DNA from: Spirochaetales bacterium
Lineage (GTDB): Bacteria > Spirochaetota > Spirochaetia > SZUA-6 > DRHE01
Reading direction: 5' to 3'
Length of the DNA: 64,000 nt
Assembly (NCBI GenBank): GCA_030615505.1
Contig: JAUWZD010000004.1
Span: forward strand, 1-64,000
In this document: positions 7,620 to 15,528 of the stretch, in pieces
Position numbering within the stretch: position 1 is the first letter of the stretch
How the letters are laid out: each line of letters begins with the position of its first letter
Notes under the pieces: model-generated
Told to the model about the DNA's origin: nothing
Database searches by the model: none
The model's input: the letters and a program-made list of their open reading frames with translations, nothing else
Position numbers and translations under genes: made by a program

Positions 7620-7793
7620 GCGCCCGGTCTAGATGGTATAACAGCAAATGAATATGCTGTGAACCTTAAAAGCCTCTACCAGCATAAGCACAGTGGGCAG
7701 TATGAAGCACCTCCTGTAAAGCAGGTATGACTTGAGAAACAGGTATGACTTGAGAAAGAGGATAAAAGCAGGAGACCGATCAGTATTCAGACA
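7620..7793 (+). pseudogene. Remnant of a group II intron reverse transcriptase
   Basis: The frame from 7620 reads APGLDGITANEYAVNLK and then GQYEAPPVKQV. This is the start of the intron-encoded RT domain, where full proteins read GAPGVDGxTxxEYExNL…GxYxPxPVRRVxIPK. After a stop (7728-7730) and an 18-bp tandem duplication, the same frame resumes with EKEDKSRRPISIQ, the RT segment that follows. Both ends are missing and there is no maturase or catalytic YADD. No intact ribozyme domain is recognised nearby. Confidence 0.6.
7722..7757. repeat. Exact 18-bp tandem duplication inside the RT remnant
   Basis: 'caggtatgacttgagaaa' occurs twice head to tail (7722-7739 and 7740-7757). It keeps the reading frame (six codons) but repeats a TGA codon. 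Confidence 0.9.
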
Positions 7794-7866
7794 GTGATTC
7801 CATACTGCACCTCACTCAGCAGGCTTTGGGAGGCTTTAGGGTGGTTTTAAAATTACTGAAATAATT

Positions 7867-8991
7867 TCAGAAGGAAAAATCTGTATCCTTGAAGAAATCC
7901 GACTCACTTCCTTCAAAGAGGTCTGTAGGGAAGGAACCTTCATTCCGCCTGGCATAGAGCTTGATGATGTAGCGTACCTTAGCAATTTTTTTCCTCAATT
8001 CGCTCTTCTCCTGTTTAAACCTCATAAAGAAATTCGCACTTGAGAGACCGGGTTGGATGAGGCCTCTGCCATACCCCTGCTTATAGTAGTACTCCAATTC
8101 CACCAGCCTGAAATATACACGCTCAAAGATGAAAAGGACCTTCCTTATGGCGAATAGATGACGTATAATTTTCTTTTTCTCCCTCATTATATCCATACTG
8201 CTGCCCACTGTGCCTTTGCGATCCTCTTCATACCATTTGTTTAGAATGGCCTGTTCCCTCATTAAGTTCTGATAGGTGGAGGCGAACCTGCGCTTGTATT
8301 GGTTGTAGCGGGCTGCATAATTTTTGATTGCCTTCAGGGCATTCACCTTGAATACTTCGAGTCGCTCCGCATACCAGTCCTTCCTGAATTTCCTCAAATC
8401 GGATACGGCTACAGGAATTTCCCGGAGCAGCTCTCCCGGGCGTTTTTCAACCGCTTTGCCCGGTTCAGCAAAGAGTTCATTCCCCTCATTGTCCCGGCAG
8501 GAAACCTTACCCTCCTCGCAGGTAATTAATATCTCCCCTGCCGGATTGGAGGTAACATCAAATGAAGTGCCCCGCACACCCATTGCCGCAGACTCTGTCT
8601 TAACCTCTATTTCCCGATTGCCCGATATTTTTTTGACCTTAATTGAAAGAGTACCGCTGATCATTCCAAGGGTTGTTCTTTCATTTCTGCCTATCTTATT
8701 GATTTCAAAAAAGAATGTTGTATTAGGAGAAACCTTGATATTAAAACTGGGACATCTTGGAGAAGTGATGTCCACTTCGGCGAATCCCGTGTCATCGGTG
8801 CTCATAAGATCGAAATTTTCGATCTCCATGCCAATGAATACGTACCCAGACTCGATAGTTTCGCTGTTGCGCACAACCTCTATGCCGTCTTCCAGATAGA
8901 CAATTTCACCTATTTGATCCTCGGTAAAAATTGAAGAGACACCTGTAAGAAGCAGAGCTAAAATTAATATGGATGTCTTTATTCTATTCAC
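7867..8991 (-). CDS. Secreted FecR-domain protein
   Basis: A 374-aa protein with an N-terminal signal peptide (about 1-23, hydrophobic ILILALLLTGVSSIF). The FecR domain follows (about 30-195), ending in the recognisable AAMGVRGTSFDV segment and an acidic EGKVSCRDNEGNE turn. The rest (about 200-374) is charged, probably helical, and rich in Tyr, Arg and Lys. Unlike classical FecR there is no membrane anchor linked to an anti-sigma region, so it is more likely a periplasmic or envelope scaffold, a type common in spirochaetes. The start is GTG with a GGGAGG ribosome site. It lies 11 bp downstream of the radical SAM gene and may share its transcript. Confidence 0.75.
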   Translation of the reverse strand: MNRIKTSILILALLLTGVSSIFTEDQIGEIVYLEDGIEVVRNSETIESGYVFIGMEIENFDLMSTDDTGFAEVDITSPRCPSFNIKVSPNTTFFFEINKIGRNERTTLGMISGTLSIKVKKISGNREIEVKTESAAMGVRGTSFDVTSNPAGEILITCEEGKVSCRDNEGNELFAEPGKAVEKRPGELLREIPVAVSDLRKFRKDWYAERLEVFKVNALKAIKNYAARYNQYKRRFASTYQNLMREQAILNKWYEEDRKGTVGSSMDIMREKKKIIRHLFAIRKVLFIFERVYFRLVELEYYYKQGYGRGLIQPGLSSANFFMRFKQEKSELRKKIAKVRYIIKLYARRNEGSFPTDLFEGSESDFFKDTDFSF

Positions 8992-9002
8992 GATCAGCCT
9001 CC

Positions 9003-10139
9003 CTATTTTAAACCTTCTGCATGTTTAAATATATCACGCACTCCGGGGATTTCCCGGGGAATTTTCCCAAAAACATTATTCCAAACAGCCGGGCTCTCCA
9101 TACAGAGATAGACCGGCCCGCTAAACAGGCAGCGAAGTTTCTCATATATATAACGGTATATTTCGCTTCGCACCCTCTGAAGATAGCGGTATTTGCCGTC
9201 TCTACAGGGTACAAACTCCTCCAGGAAGAAGTCCTGTATACCTGATATACACAGCTTTTCTTTAAGTTCTTCTGTATACCGCATCGTTCCCATGCTTATC
9301 CAGGCAATTTTATCACTTGGGATGCCTCTTAAAGAATCAATAACTGTTTCATACAGCTCCTCCCAATTTTCAGTAAGGATAAGGGGATCGAAGTGGAATG
9401 AAATATAGTAATCATTCTCCGCAGCTTTCCTGGCCGCCTCAATTCGCTGTTCCAGGGAGCTGGATATACCCTCATAGGCGGATATCATGGATTGAGGGTT
9501 CAGGGAAAAGCCTATAACTGTATTGCCTTTAGGTTCTATATTAAGGAGGTGGTCAACAAAATGGGTTTTGGTTTTCAGTTCAAAGTAGAGATTTGTAATG
9601 GATGCCAGGGACCGGATGAAGAGCTTTGAGAGTTCAAAAACAGGATCCAGGAGGAGGGAATCTCCGGTCTCACCGGTTCCTACCCTTAAGACTCTATTAT
9701 AATTCCTTCGGGCAAGCGTCTTAATTTTAGAGATTGACACCTCCGGATCGAGATATACGGTTACAGGAGAGAAATTCAGATAGCTTTTCATAATACAGTA
9801 TTCACAGCCTAATGGACAGCCCAGATAAAGATCTACCGTAATATAGTTACAGCACAGATGCCCAACAAGGGCAGGCTTCTCAGTCTGCCTCCAAGGTGCG
9901 GCTCGTAAGAGCCGCCAATTTGATCCCGGACACCGGGTTACTGTTTCACCTTTAGGCCGGCATATAAAAAGAGTGTGTTGATTTAAATCCTTTTCAGGGA
10001 TCTCATGCTTATCCTGTACTATAGTAATTGGGAGTCCCTTAAGTTTTTCCAGGGCTTTGTTAAGAAGATCGGGCCTGCCGAGATCCTGTTCTATATAGAT
10101 TCTCCGGAATAGATCAACGCAGGAGAGCGAAGAGCTCAT
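9003..10139 (-). CDS. Radical SAM protein of the spore photoproduct lyase-like family
   Basis: A 378-aa protein with the radical SAM cluster motif YLGCPLGCEYCIMKSY (Cx3CxxC, about residues 106-116) and a downstream GTGETGDSLLLDP strand, as in SPL-family proteins. Spore photoproduct lyase repairs thymine dimers by SAM-derived radicals. In a non-spore-former the substrate is unknown, so I name only the family. Its start overlaps the preceding hypothetical gene by 26 bp, and the FecR gene follows closely, suggesting one operon. Confidence 0.8.
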   Translation of the reverse strand: MSSSLSCVDLFRRIYIEQDLGRPDLLNKALEKLKGLPITIVQDKHEIPEKDLNQHTLFICRPKGETVTRCPGSNWRLLRAAPWRQTEKPALVGHLCCNYITVDLYLGCPLGCEYCIMKSYLNFSPVTVYLDPEVSISKIKTLARRNYNRVLRVGTGETGDSLLLDPVFELSKLFIRSLASITNLYFELKTKTHFVDHLLNIEPKGNTVIGFSLNPQSMISAYEGISSSLEQRIEAARKAAENDYYISFHFDPLILTENWEELYETVIDSLRGIPSDKIAWISMGTMRYTEELKEKLCISGIQDFFLEEFVPCRDGKYRYLQRVRSEIYRYIYEKLRCLFSGPVYLCMESPAVWNNVFGKIPREIPGVRDIFKHAEGLK

Positions 10140-11019
10140 CGCATTTCCCCTTTAAATTTGCCAGGGCATGAATCTTACCGGCAAGGTTTTTACTGTTGTT
10201 GAAGTTGAAACTTACAGAAAAGGAGTCGCCCTCAAAAAAGGAGGGAGCCTCAAGCCTGATACCCGTTCCTTTAAAAATCGAGTTCCGGAGCAAATCAAAC
10301 CGGTCTTCCATTTGGGAAAGTTCAGGATAGCGGAGCCGGGTGATCATTTCTAAGGGATTGCCGGCAGTTAATGCTCTTTCTAAAGAAGACAGTATCTCCA
10401 GGTTGTTCATTCTCTTTTTAAGTATAATTTCAGAAAGGCGTAACAGAAATAGGCGGCGGCTGCTGAAGGAGAATAGCTTTTTCTTCTCTGCTTCATGCAT
10501 GAGCAGAAAAACGGCTTCGGGTATATACCTTGCTTTTAGAGCTGTTTTTAGATCTAATAGCTGTTCGGCTACGAGCTGTTTGAGAGAGGGGTTTAACTGA
10601 GAAAAGCTTTCTATCTTATCAGCCAAATTCGGATCTTCTCTACCTTCAATAAGGCCAGAAAGCTCACCCAAACCGGGTGCATCATCTACACTTCTCAACA
10701 GCATGAACATATTTTCCTTTTCTATCCATGAGTATCTGCCCGGTCTTGCCTCCAGCTTAAGGGCTAACTTCAGCATTTCTTTAATTGTCAAGCCCCCTAC
10801 ATTCTTACAGAAGAGTTCTTCCTCCCCGAGCTCAGAGGCAGCGTACAGGATGTGGAACCCCCATACCAGGTTCTCTCTGCACACGAGAAGGGGGGAGTAG
10901 AGACCCAACTGAAGGAGCTCGCGGCTTGGGATCTCACTTTTACAAAAGATATCCAGATTTTTTTTTAAGCCCTCCAGTGTTCCGATTGAGAGTCTCTGTT
11001 CCTTTGATAACTTTATCAT
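10114..11019 (-). CDS. Uncharacterised 301-aa protein paired with the radical SAM gene
   Basis: I do not recognise a family. The protein is soluble, mostly helical and Leu/Glu-rich, with no signal peptide or membrane segment. The middle (about 150-240) contains several heptad-like stretches (LLMHEAEKKKLFSFSSRRLFLLRLSEIIL is typical). Its last codons overlap the SPL-like radical SAM gene by 26 bp, which suggests translational coupling and a partner role, for example substrate recruitment. That is inference only. Confidence 0.6.
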   Translation of the reverse strand: MIKLSKEQRLSIGTLEGLKKNLDIFCKSEIPSRELLQLGLYSPLLVCRENLVWGFHILYAASELGEEELFCKNVGGLTIKEMLKLALKLEARPGRYSWIEKENMFMLLRSVDDAPGLGELSGLIEGREDPNLADKIESFSQLNPSLKQLVAEQLLDLKTALKARYIPEAVFLLMHEAEKKKLFSFSSRRLFLLRLSEIILKKRMNNLEILSSLERALTAGNPLEMITRLRYPELSQMEDRFDLLRNSIFKGTGIRLEAPSFFEGDSFSVSFNFNNSKNLAGKIHALANLKGKCDELFALLR

Positions 11020-11078
11020 AATCTAAAAGTAGCAGAGTTTATTGCTTTATCCAATAGATGGAAGTGATACAGCAGATG

Positions 11079-11894
11079 TCACGGGCTCAACAGGGGGGTG
11101 AGGTAGTTCATCGAGGCTTCAAGGTCTTCAATAAAATTGTTTTTGATATTACCCTCGATAGCAAGACCGCCCTTATAATCCATTTTCTTAAGAAATCGAA
11201 TGATTTGCGCAAAATCAATGGCACCCAGGCCCGGGAAGTACCTGTTATTATCTGAAATATGAAGCGATTCGTAGCAGTGGGCATATCTTTTTAAGGCCTC
11301 GTACATATTGCTTTCTTCAATATTCATATGAAAGGTATCGGGAAGCAGGCGGATATATCTATTCTCCCAATCCCTAATTAATTCATATGTATCTTCCAGG
11401 CTGTTTGCAACGGCGGATTCATAGCGATTAGTGGCTTCCACAAGAAGCGGAACTTTCTTATTCCAGGCATATGGCGCGATCTGCTCAAGAGATTCTGAAA
11501 AAAACTCTCTTGTCCGGTCTGCGTTCCGGCTGGGGCCCCCTTTGAAAAACCCCAGGATGACTCCCGCTTCCATTTTTGCTGAAAAATCAATAATCTCAAT
11601 ACATTTTTGAACTGCGGCCTGCCTGATCTCGGGATTATTATGGGAGAGTGACAGGTTAAATGCCTTCGCCGCGGCCCCTGAGGCAAACATGGTGAATTTA
11701 AGCCCGTACTCTTTAAGGAATGCGTTTAAATTTTCCTTATCTATGAGCTCAGGCCTTGCGATATTCAGCTCAACCCCGAAAAAGCCGTAATTCTGAAGCA
11801 GGGAGATGTTTTTTTTGAATTCCTCATCCTTTCTGAAATTTTCCGGAAGTGTGAGCTGAATGGACAGAGGATAGCTGTATTTATGCTCTTTCAT
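11079..11894 (-). CDS. Sugar phosphate isomerase/epimerase (TIM barrel)
   Basis: A 271-aa AP_endonuc_2/xylose isomerase-like barrel. The start is taken as ATG 11894, which has GGAGA six bases upstream, rather than an in-frame ATG nine codons earlier. Signature elements are the barrel strand YGFFGVELNIARPEL, ILGFFKGGPS, VPLLVEATNRYES (metal Glu), LLPDTFHMNIEESNM (Asp/His of the metal site) and YKGGLAIEGNI. Substrates in this family are usually ketoses or inositol-related sugars. The exact one is not readable here. Confidence 0.8.
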   Translation of the reverse strand: MKEHKYSYPLSIQLTLPENFRKDEEFKKNISLLQNYGFFGVELNIARPELIDKENLNAFLKEYGLKFTMFASGAAAKAFNLSLSHNNPEIRQAAVQKCIEIIDFSAKMEAGVILGFFKGGPSRNADRTREFFSESLEQIAPYAWNKKVPLLVEATNRYESAVANSLEDTYELIRDWENRYIRLLPDTFHMNIEESNMYEALKRYAHCYESLHISDNNRYFPGLGAIDFAQIIRFLKKMDYKGGLAIEGNIKNNFIEDLEASMNYLTPLLSP

Positions 11895-11981
11895 AATGTC
11901 TCCATGGCGGTGGGTGTTCACCTGAATTTCTTCTATTCCTTAAGTCGGAAAAAGTCAAGTCTGGCACTTGTTTTAGTTTCC

Positions 11982-12010
11982 TTGACGTAGGAAATTTGTC
12001 GTGCTACACT
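11982..12010 (+). promoter_or_regulatory. Sigma-70 promoter of the LysM lipoprotein gene
   Basis: TTGACG (11982-11987), a 17-bp spacer, then TACACT (12005-12010). It lies 34 bp upstream of the ATG at 12044, which has GGGGGAG ahead of it. Confidence 0.7.
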
Positions 12011-12043
12011 ATCAATATAAAGCTTCCGCAAAAGGGGGAGAAG

Positions 12044-13447
12044 ATGATGCGTCGTTATGTTAAATTTATTGGTATAGCTCTATTTGCCTATTTGCTTATT
12101 AACTGTCCATCCGTTCCAGAGGTAGTAGAAGAGGAAAAACCAGTTCCGGAAAAAGTAGCGGAAGTGCCTGAGGAGAAACCGCCGGAAAAGGCTCCTCCAG
12201 AGCCGCCGCCGGAAAAGGTAAAACCCATAGAGGATAGTGAGATTCTCCGGGCACAGAATGCGATAGCCCGTGCTAAAGAGGCGGATGCCGAATACTTTGA
12301 GCCTGAAATCCTTGGTGAAGCGGAGGACGCTTTAAGCATGGCCGTGAAACTTAAAGATTCGGATCCCGGGACCGCCCGGAAGCACCTTAAGGAAGCAAAG
12401 GAGAAGGCGGATATCGCCTATAATTCATCCGTTGCCAAGGCAGTGGAAGCCCTGCGGGCACGCATGGAACGCCTTATAACACAGTTGAAATCCATTGAGG
12501 CCCATCTATTTCTTCCCTCTGAGTACCGGGATGCAGTTTCAGGAGGTGAGAAGGCGGAGGATCTTTTTGCCAAAGGGGATATTGTCGAGGCCAGGGAGCA
12601 GGCTTTCGTAGCTTTGGCGGATATGTCCAACCTCAATGAACGCTTGAGTGAACGTCTTCGCTGGGTAAGTATATTGAAGCGGGATATCAATCAGTATCTA
12701 GAGGAAGCGGAACGCCTCCAGGCTCATATACGCGCTCCCGAGCAGTTTAAGAGAGTTAATCAGCTCTACCTGGAGGGAATTGAGGCCTATCAGAAATATC
12801 AGCTCTTTAAGAGCGAAGAGACTCTGGGCAGTGCCAGAGAAGCTGCTTTAGCACTTATCAAGCGGTCTCAACTTGCGGCTGCGCAAGAGAGAGAAAAAGC
12901 TAGAAATCTAATGCTGGAAGTGATGCGGGAGATTGAAAAAGCCTCTGAATTAAGTGTGGTAACGGATGAGGGAACCGTAATTGAGCCGGAACCCTGGTCC
13001 GGGGAAGATCTTTTACCGGAGGAAGTAGAAGCGGAAGAGCAATCAGATAAAGGGGGCTCGGATCAATCATTCCTCATTCCCCAGGATGGAGAAACCGCAG
13101 TCCTTGGAGAGATAACTGAAGAAAATTTGCTGACCCAGGCAAAGGAGTTGTGGAAGAAGGGCGTTGAAGAATGGAATAAGGGGAACTATAGATTTGCAGA
13201 GGAATATTTTACAGAATCCCGAAAACTCGTTGAGGCCTATAAGAACCAGGCTGTAAACACGGATTATCCCGTTTACTTAGTGCGTCTCATACCGGAGAGG
13301 CGGGACTGTCTGTGGAGAATTGCAGAGTATGCTTATATATACGGGAATCCTTACCTATGGCCCAAAATTTGGAGAAGGAATAGAAAACTGATTCAGCATC
13401 CGGATCTTATCTACCCGGGGTGGAAACTGGTTATTCCTCCGGAATAA
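12044..13447 (+). CDS. LysM-domain envelope lipoprotein with helical repeats
   Basis: A 467-aa protein starting at ATG 12044, since an earlier TTG lies in the promoter. The N-terminal hydrophobic segment ends in LLINC, a relaxed spirochaetal lipobox. A Pro/Glu-rich linker follows (about 25-65), then long charged helices with an Ala/Glu repeat pattern, much like DUF4398-type stalks (about 70-300). Near the C-terminus a LysM-like module (YLVRLIPERRDCLWRIAEYAY… HPDLIYPGWKLVIPPE, about 410-467) should bind peptidoglycan. The likely role is tethering the outer envelope to the cell wall. It converges with the PMM gene 10 bp away. Confidence 0.8.
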   Translation: MMRRYVKFIGIALFAYLLINCPSVPEVVEEEKPVPEKVAEVPEEKPPEKAPPEPPPEKVKPIEDSEILRAQNAIARAKEADAEYFEPEILGEAEDALSMAVKLKDSDPGTARKHLKEAKEKADIAYNSSVAKAVEALRARMERLITQLKSIEAHLFLPSEYRDAVSGGEKAEDLFAKGDIVEAREQAFVALADMSNLNERLSERLRWVSILKRDINQYLEEAERLQAHIRAPEQFKRVNQLYLEGIEAYQKYQLFKSEETLGSAREAALALIKRSQLAAAQEREKARNLMLEVMREIEKASELSVVTDEGTVIEPEPWSGEDLLPEEVEAEEQSDKGGSDQSFLIPQDGETAVLGEITEENLLTQAKELWKKGVEEWNKGNYRFAEEYFTESRKLVEAYKNQAVNTDYPVYLVRLIPERRDCLWRIAEYAYIYGNPYLWPKIWRRNRKLIQHPDLIYPGWKLVIPPE

Positions 13448-13457
13448 GAAGGAAGCT

Positions 13458-14798
13458 TCAGGCATCCAATTCTTTAATTTTGTCTGTCAGCTCGGCGGTT
13501 TTATGCTTTAGTTCCTGAGATGTTTCCGCTTCAACAACTAATCTCAAGTAGGGCTCGGTATTTGATTTTCTTATATTGAACCACCAGGTAGGAAAATCAA
13601 CACGGATGCCATCGATGTCGGTTAAACGGCCGTGCTTGTAATCGGCCATTACCTGATTGATAATCAAGTCCTTTTTGTTGACCTGGAAGTTAATTTCCCC
13701 GGAAAAATAGTATTTCTTTATGCTCCTTATCAGTTCTGAAAAGGGAACTTTCTCCACAGATAGAACGGAGAGAGCTAAGAGGGAGGCGATCATACCGGAG
13801 TCACAGTAATAGTTATCCTGAAAATAGTAGTGACCGGCCAGTTCCCCTCCGAAGATGCCTTTTCTTTCTCTGAGCAGCTGTTTGGCATGGGAATGTCCCA
13901 CTTTGCAGATGACCGGATTTCCTCCAAGCTCTTCAATGAACTCAACTACACTCCGTGATGAGCGAACATCATATGTAACAACCGAGCCGCGAGGAGCAAA
14001 TTCAGCATGCCTGAAGAAATAGATACCCAAAAGCGCCGTGATCAGATCCGGGGATACAAAACGCCCGGTTTCATCGATGAACATCACGCGATCCGCATCT
14101 CCGTCAAAACAGAGACCGAGATCTGCCTTTTCTTCTAAAGTCCGTTTTTTAAGATCGTTTAAGTTTTTCTCAATCAGGGGATTGGGAGGATGATGGGGAA
14201 ATGTACCGTCAGCTTTATCGTACATGGTAATGATCTCAGCATCCAGGTCTTTTATAATATCGTGGATAAAAATTGAGGCCATACCATCTGAGCAATCCAC
14301 CACGGCTTTAATTCCCTTGATTCTCTTTTTAAAGGGCTTTAGATGCTTCAGGTAATTTTTTCTTATATTTAGAGTTTGTATTCTGCCCCTGCTTGTGGAA
14401 GGTATAGGGGTTTCTGATACCATGGATTCTAATTTATTGAGACCCGTATCATAGCCTACGGGAACGGCATTTTCCCTGGAGATTTTAAGGCCGTTATACT
14501 CAGGGGGGTTATGGGATGCGGTGATCATAATACTGCCGTCGAATTTATAACTGGCTGTGGCGAAATAGATAGAAGGGGTTGAGCAGAGTCCTATATCCGT
14601 TACATCGCAGCCTGCATCCATAATGCCCCTGCTCAGGAAGGAGAAGACTTCTTCCGAGCTCGCCCGGGCATCCCGGCCGACAACAATGCTCTGCGCCCCC
14701 AACAGGGAGGGAAGAAAGAAACCGATTCTGTAGACTAACCCCTTATCCCATTCCTTATTGTAGATTCCCCGTATATCGTAGGATTTAAAAACAGACAT
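13458..14798 (-). CDS. Phosphomannomutase/phosphoglucomutase
   Basis: A 446-aa alpha-D-phosphohexomutase that interconverts hexose 1- and 6-phosphates. All four domain signatures are present: the phosphoserine loop TASHNPPEYNG with Ser95, the Mg2+ loop DGDADRV (232-238), the sugar-binding loop GGELAGHYYF (about 313), and the phosphate-binding RKSNTEPYLRLVVE near the C-terminus. AlgC/ManB-type members accept mannose and glucose, feeding GDP-mannose or UDP-glucose glycans. The neighbourhood does not show which is preferred. Confidence 0.9.
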   Translation of the reverse strand: MSVFKSYDIRGIYNKEWDKGLVYRIGFFLPSLLGAQSIVVGRDARASSEEVFSFLSRGIMDAGCDVTDIGLCSTPSIYFATASYKFDGSIMITASHNPPEYNGLKISRENAVPVGYDTGLNKLESMVSETPIPSTSRGRIQTLNIRKNYLKHLKPFKKRIKGIKAVVDCSDGMASIFIHDIIKDLDAEIITMYDKADGTFPHHPPNPLIEKNLNDLKKRTLEEKADLGLCFDGDADRVMFIDETGRFVSPDLITALLGIYFFRHAEFAPRGSVVTYDVRSSRSVVEFIEELGGNPVICKVGHSHAKQLLRERKGIFGGELAGHYYFQDNYYCDSGMIASLLALSVLSVEKVPFSELIRSIKKYYFSGEINFQVNKKDLIINQVMADYKHGRLTDIDGIRVDFPTWWFNIRKSNTEPYLRLVVEAETSQELKHKTAELTDKIKELDA

Positions 14799-14819
14799 TC
14801 GCTGTATGCTCTCCTTTAC

Positions 14820-14848
14820 TTGCTTTCTTCTATTTTATATGATATAAA
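14820..14848 (+). promoter_or_regulatory. Sigma-70 promoter of the outer membrane protein gene
   Basis: TTGCTT (14820-14825), 17 bp, TATAAA (14843-14848), then the strong ribosome site GGAGGTG before ATG 14882. Confidence 0.65.
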
Positions 14849-14881
14849 ATAAAAAAATCAAAGCTAAAATATGGAGGTGTT

Positions 14882-15514
14882 ATGAAAAAGCTAATTCTAT
14901 TGGTATTGGTCCTGCTTCTTGTTGTATCCGGCGCGCTTTTCGGCCAGTATAATAAAAACATAAAAGCAGGAAATTTTATGTTGGGCGGAGGACTGTCCTT
15001 CAGTCCTTATATGCAGAATCGCAAGTTTGAATTCGGCGGAGAGGAGGTTGCGGCAGCTAAATATACACAATTTGCTATTGCTGCGAATGCATTGGGCGGC
15101 TACTTTGTGACGGACGGGCTTGAGATCGGTTTAGCCTTTTTCTTTGATTATTATAATACAAAGTATAAAGAGTCGGAAAATGTCTATATTGATATGTATT
15201 ACGGCATCGGTCCGCAGGTTTGTTATTTTTTCGATCTGGGCGGCTCTCTGGCTCCCTATGTGAGTGCGGCTGTACTCTATCGAGGCAGCACTGAAAAAAC
15301 CAAGCCCGCCGGAGGAGGGGGTACAACGTCTAAAACAAGCGGTTTTGTTATTGAGCCTCGCGCCGGAGTCAATATTTTCATTACTGATTCAGTGGCCTTT
15401 GACCTGGGTTTATTCTTTAATTATATAATAAGAAAAGATCCGGATTCCGATCCTGAAGAGGTTAATAAATATATGATTATTGGCCTTTTAGCGGGCATAA
15501 ATGTATTCCTTTAA
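14882..15514 (+). CDS. Outer membrane beta-barrel protein
   Basis: A 210-aa protein with a clean signal peptide (KKLILLVLVLLLVVSGALFG, cleavage near 22). Alternating amphipathic beta strands rich in Gly and aromatic residues follow, and it ends in a strand finishing …GLLAGINVFL with a C-terminal hydrophobic residue. The size and strand pattern fit an 8-stranded OmpA/OmpX-like porin domain (OMP_b-brl family). The function cannot be deduced. It has its own promoter and converges with the following three-domain enzyme 14 bp away. Confidence 0.75.
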   Translation: MKKLILLVLVLLLVVSGALFGQYNKNIKAGNFMLGGGLSFSPYMQNRKFEFGGEEVAAAKYTQFAIAANALGGYFVTDGLEIGLAFFFDYYNTKYKESENVYIDMYYGIGPQVCYFFDLGGSLAPYVSAAVLYRGSTEKTKPAGGGGTTSKTSGFVIEPRAGVNIFITDSVAFDLGLFFNYIIRKDPDSDPEEVNKYMIIGLLAGINVFL

Positions 15515-15528
15515 AAGGCAAAAGAGCT

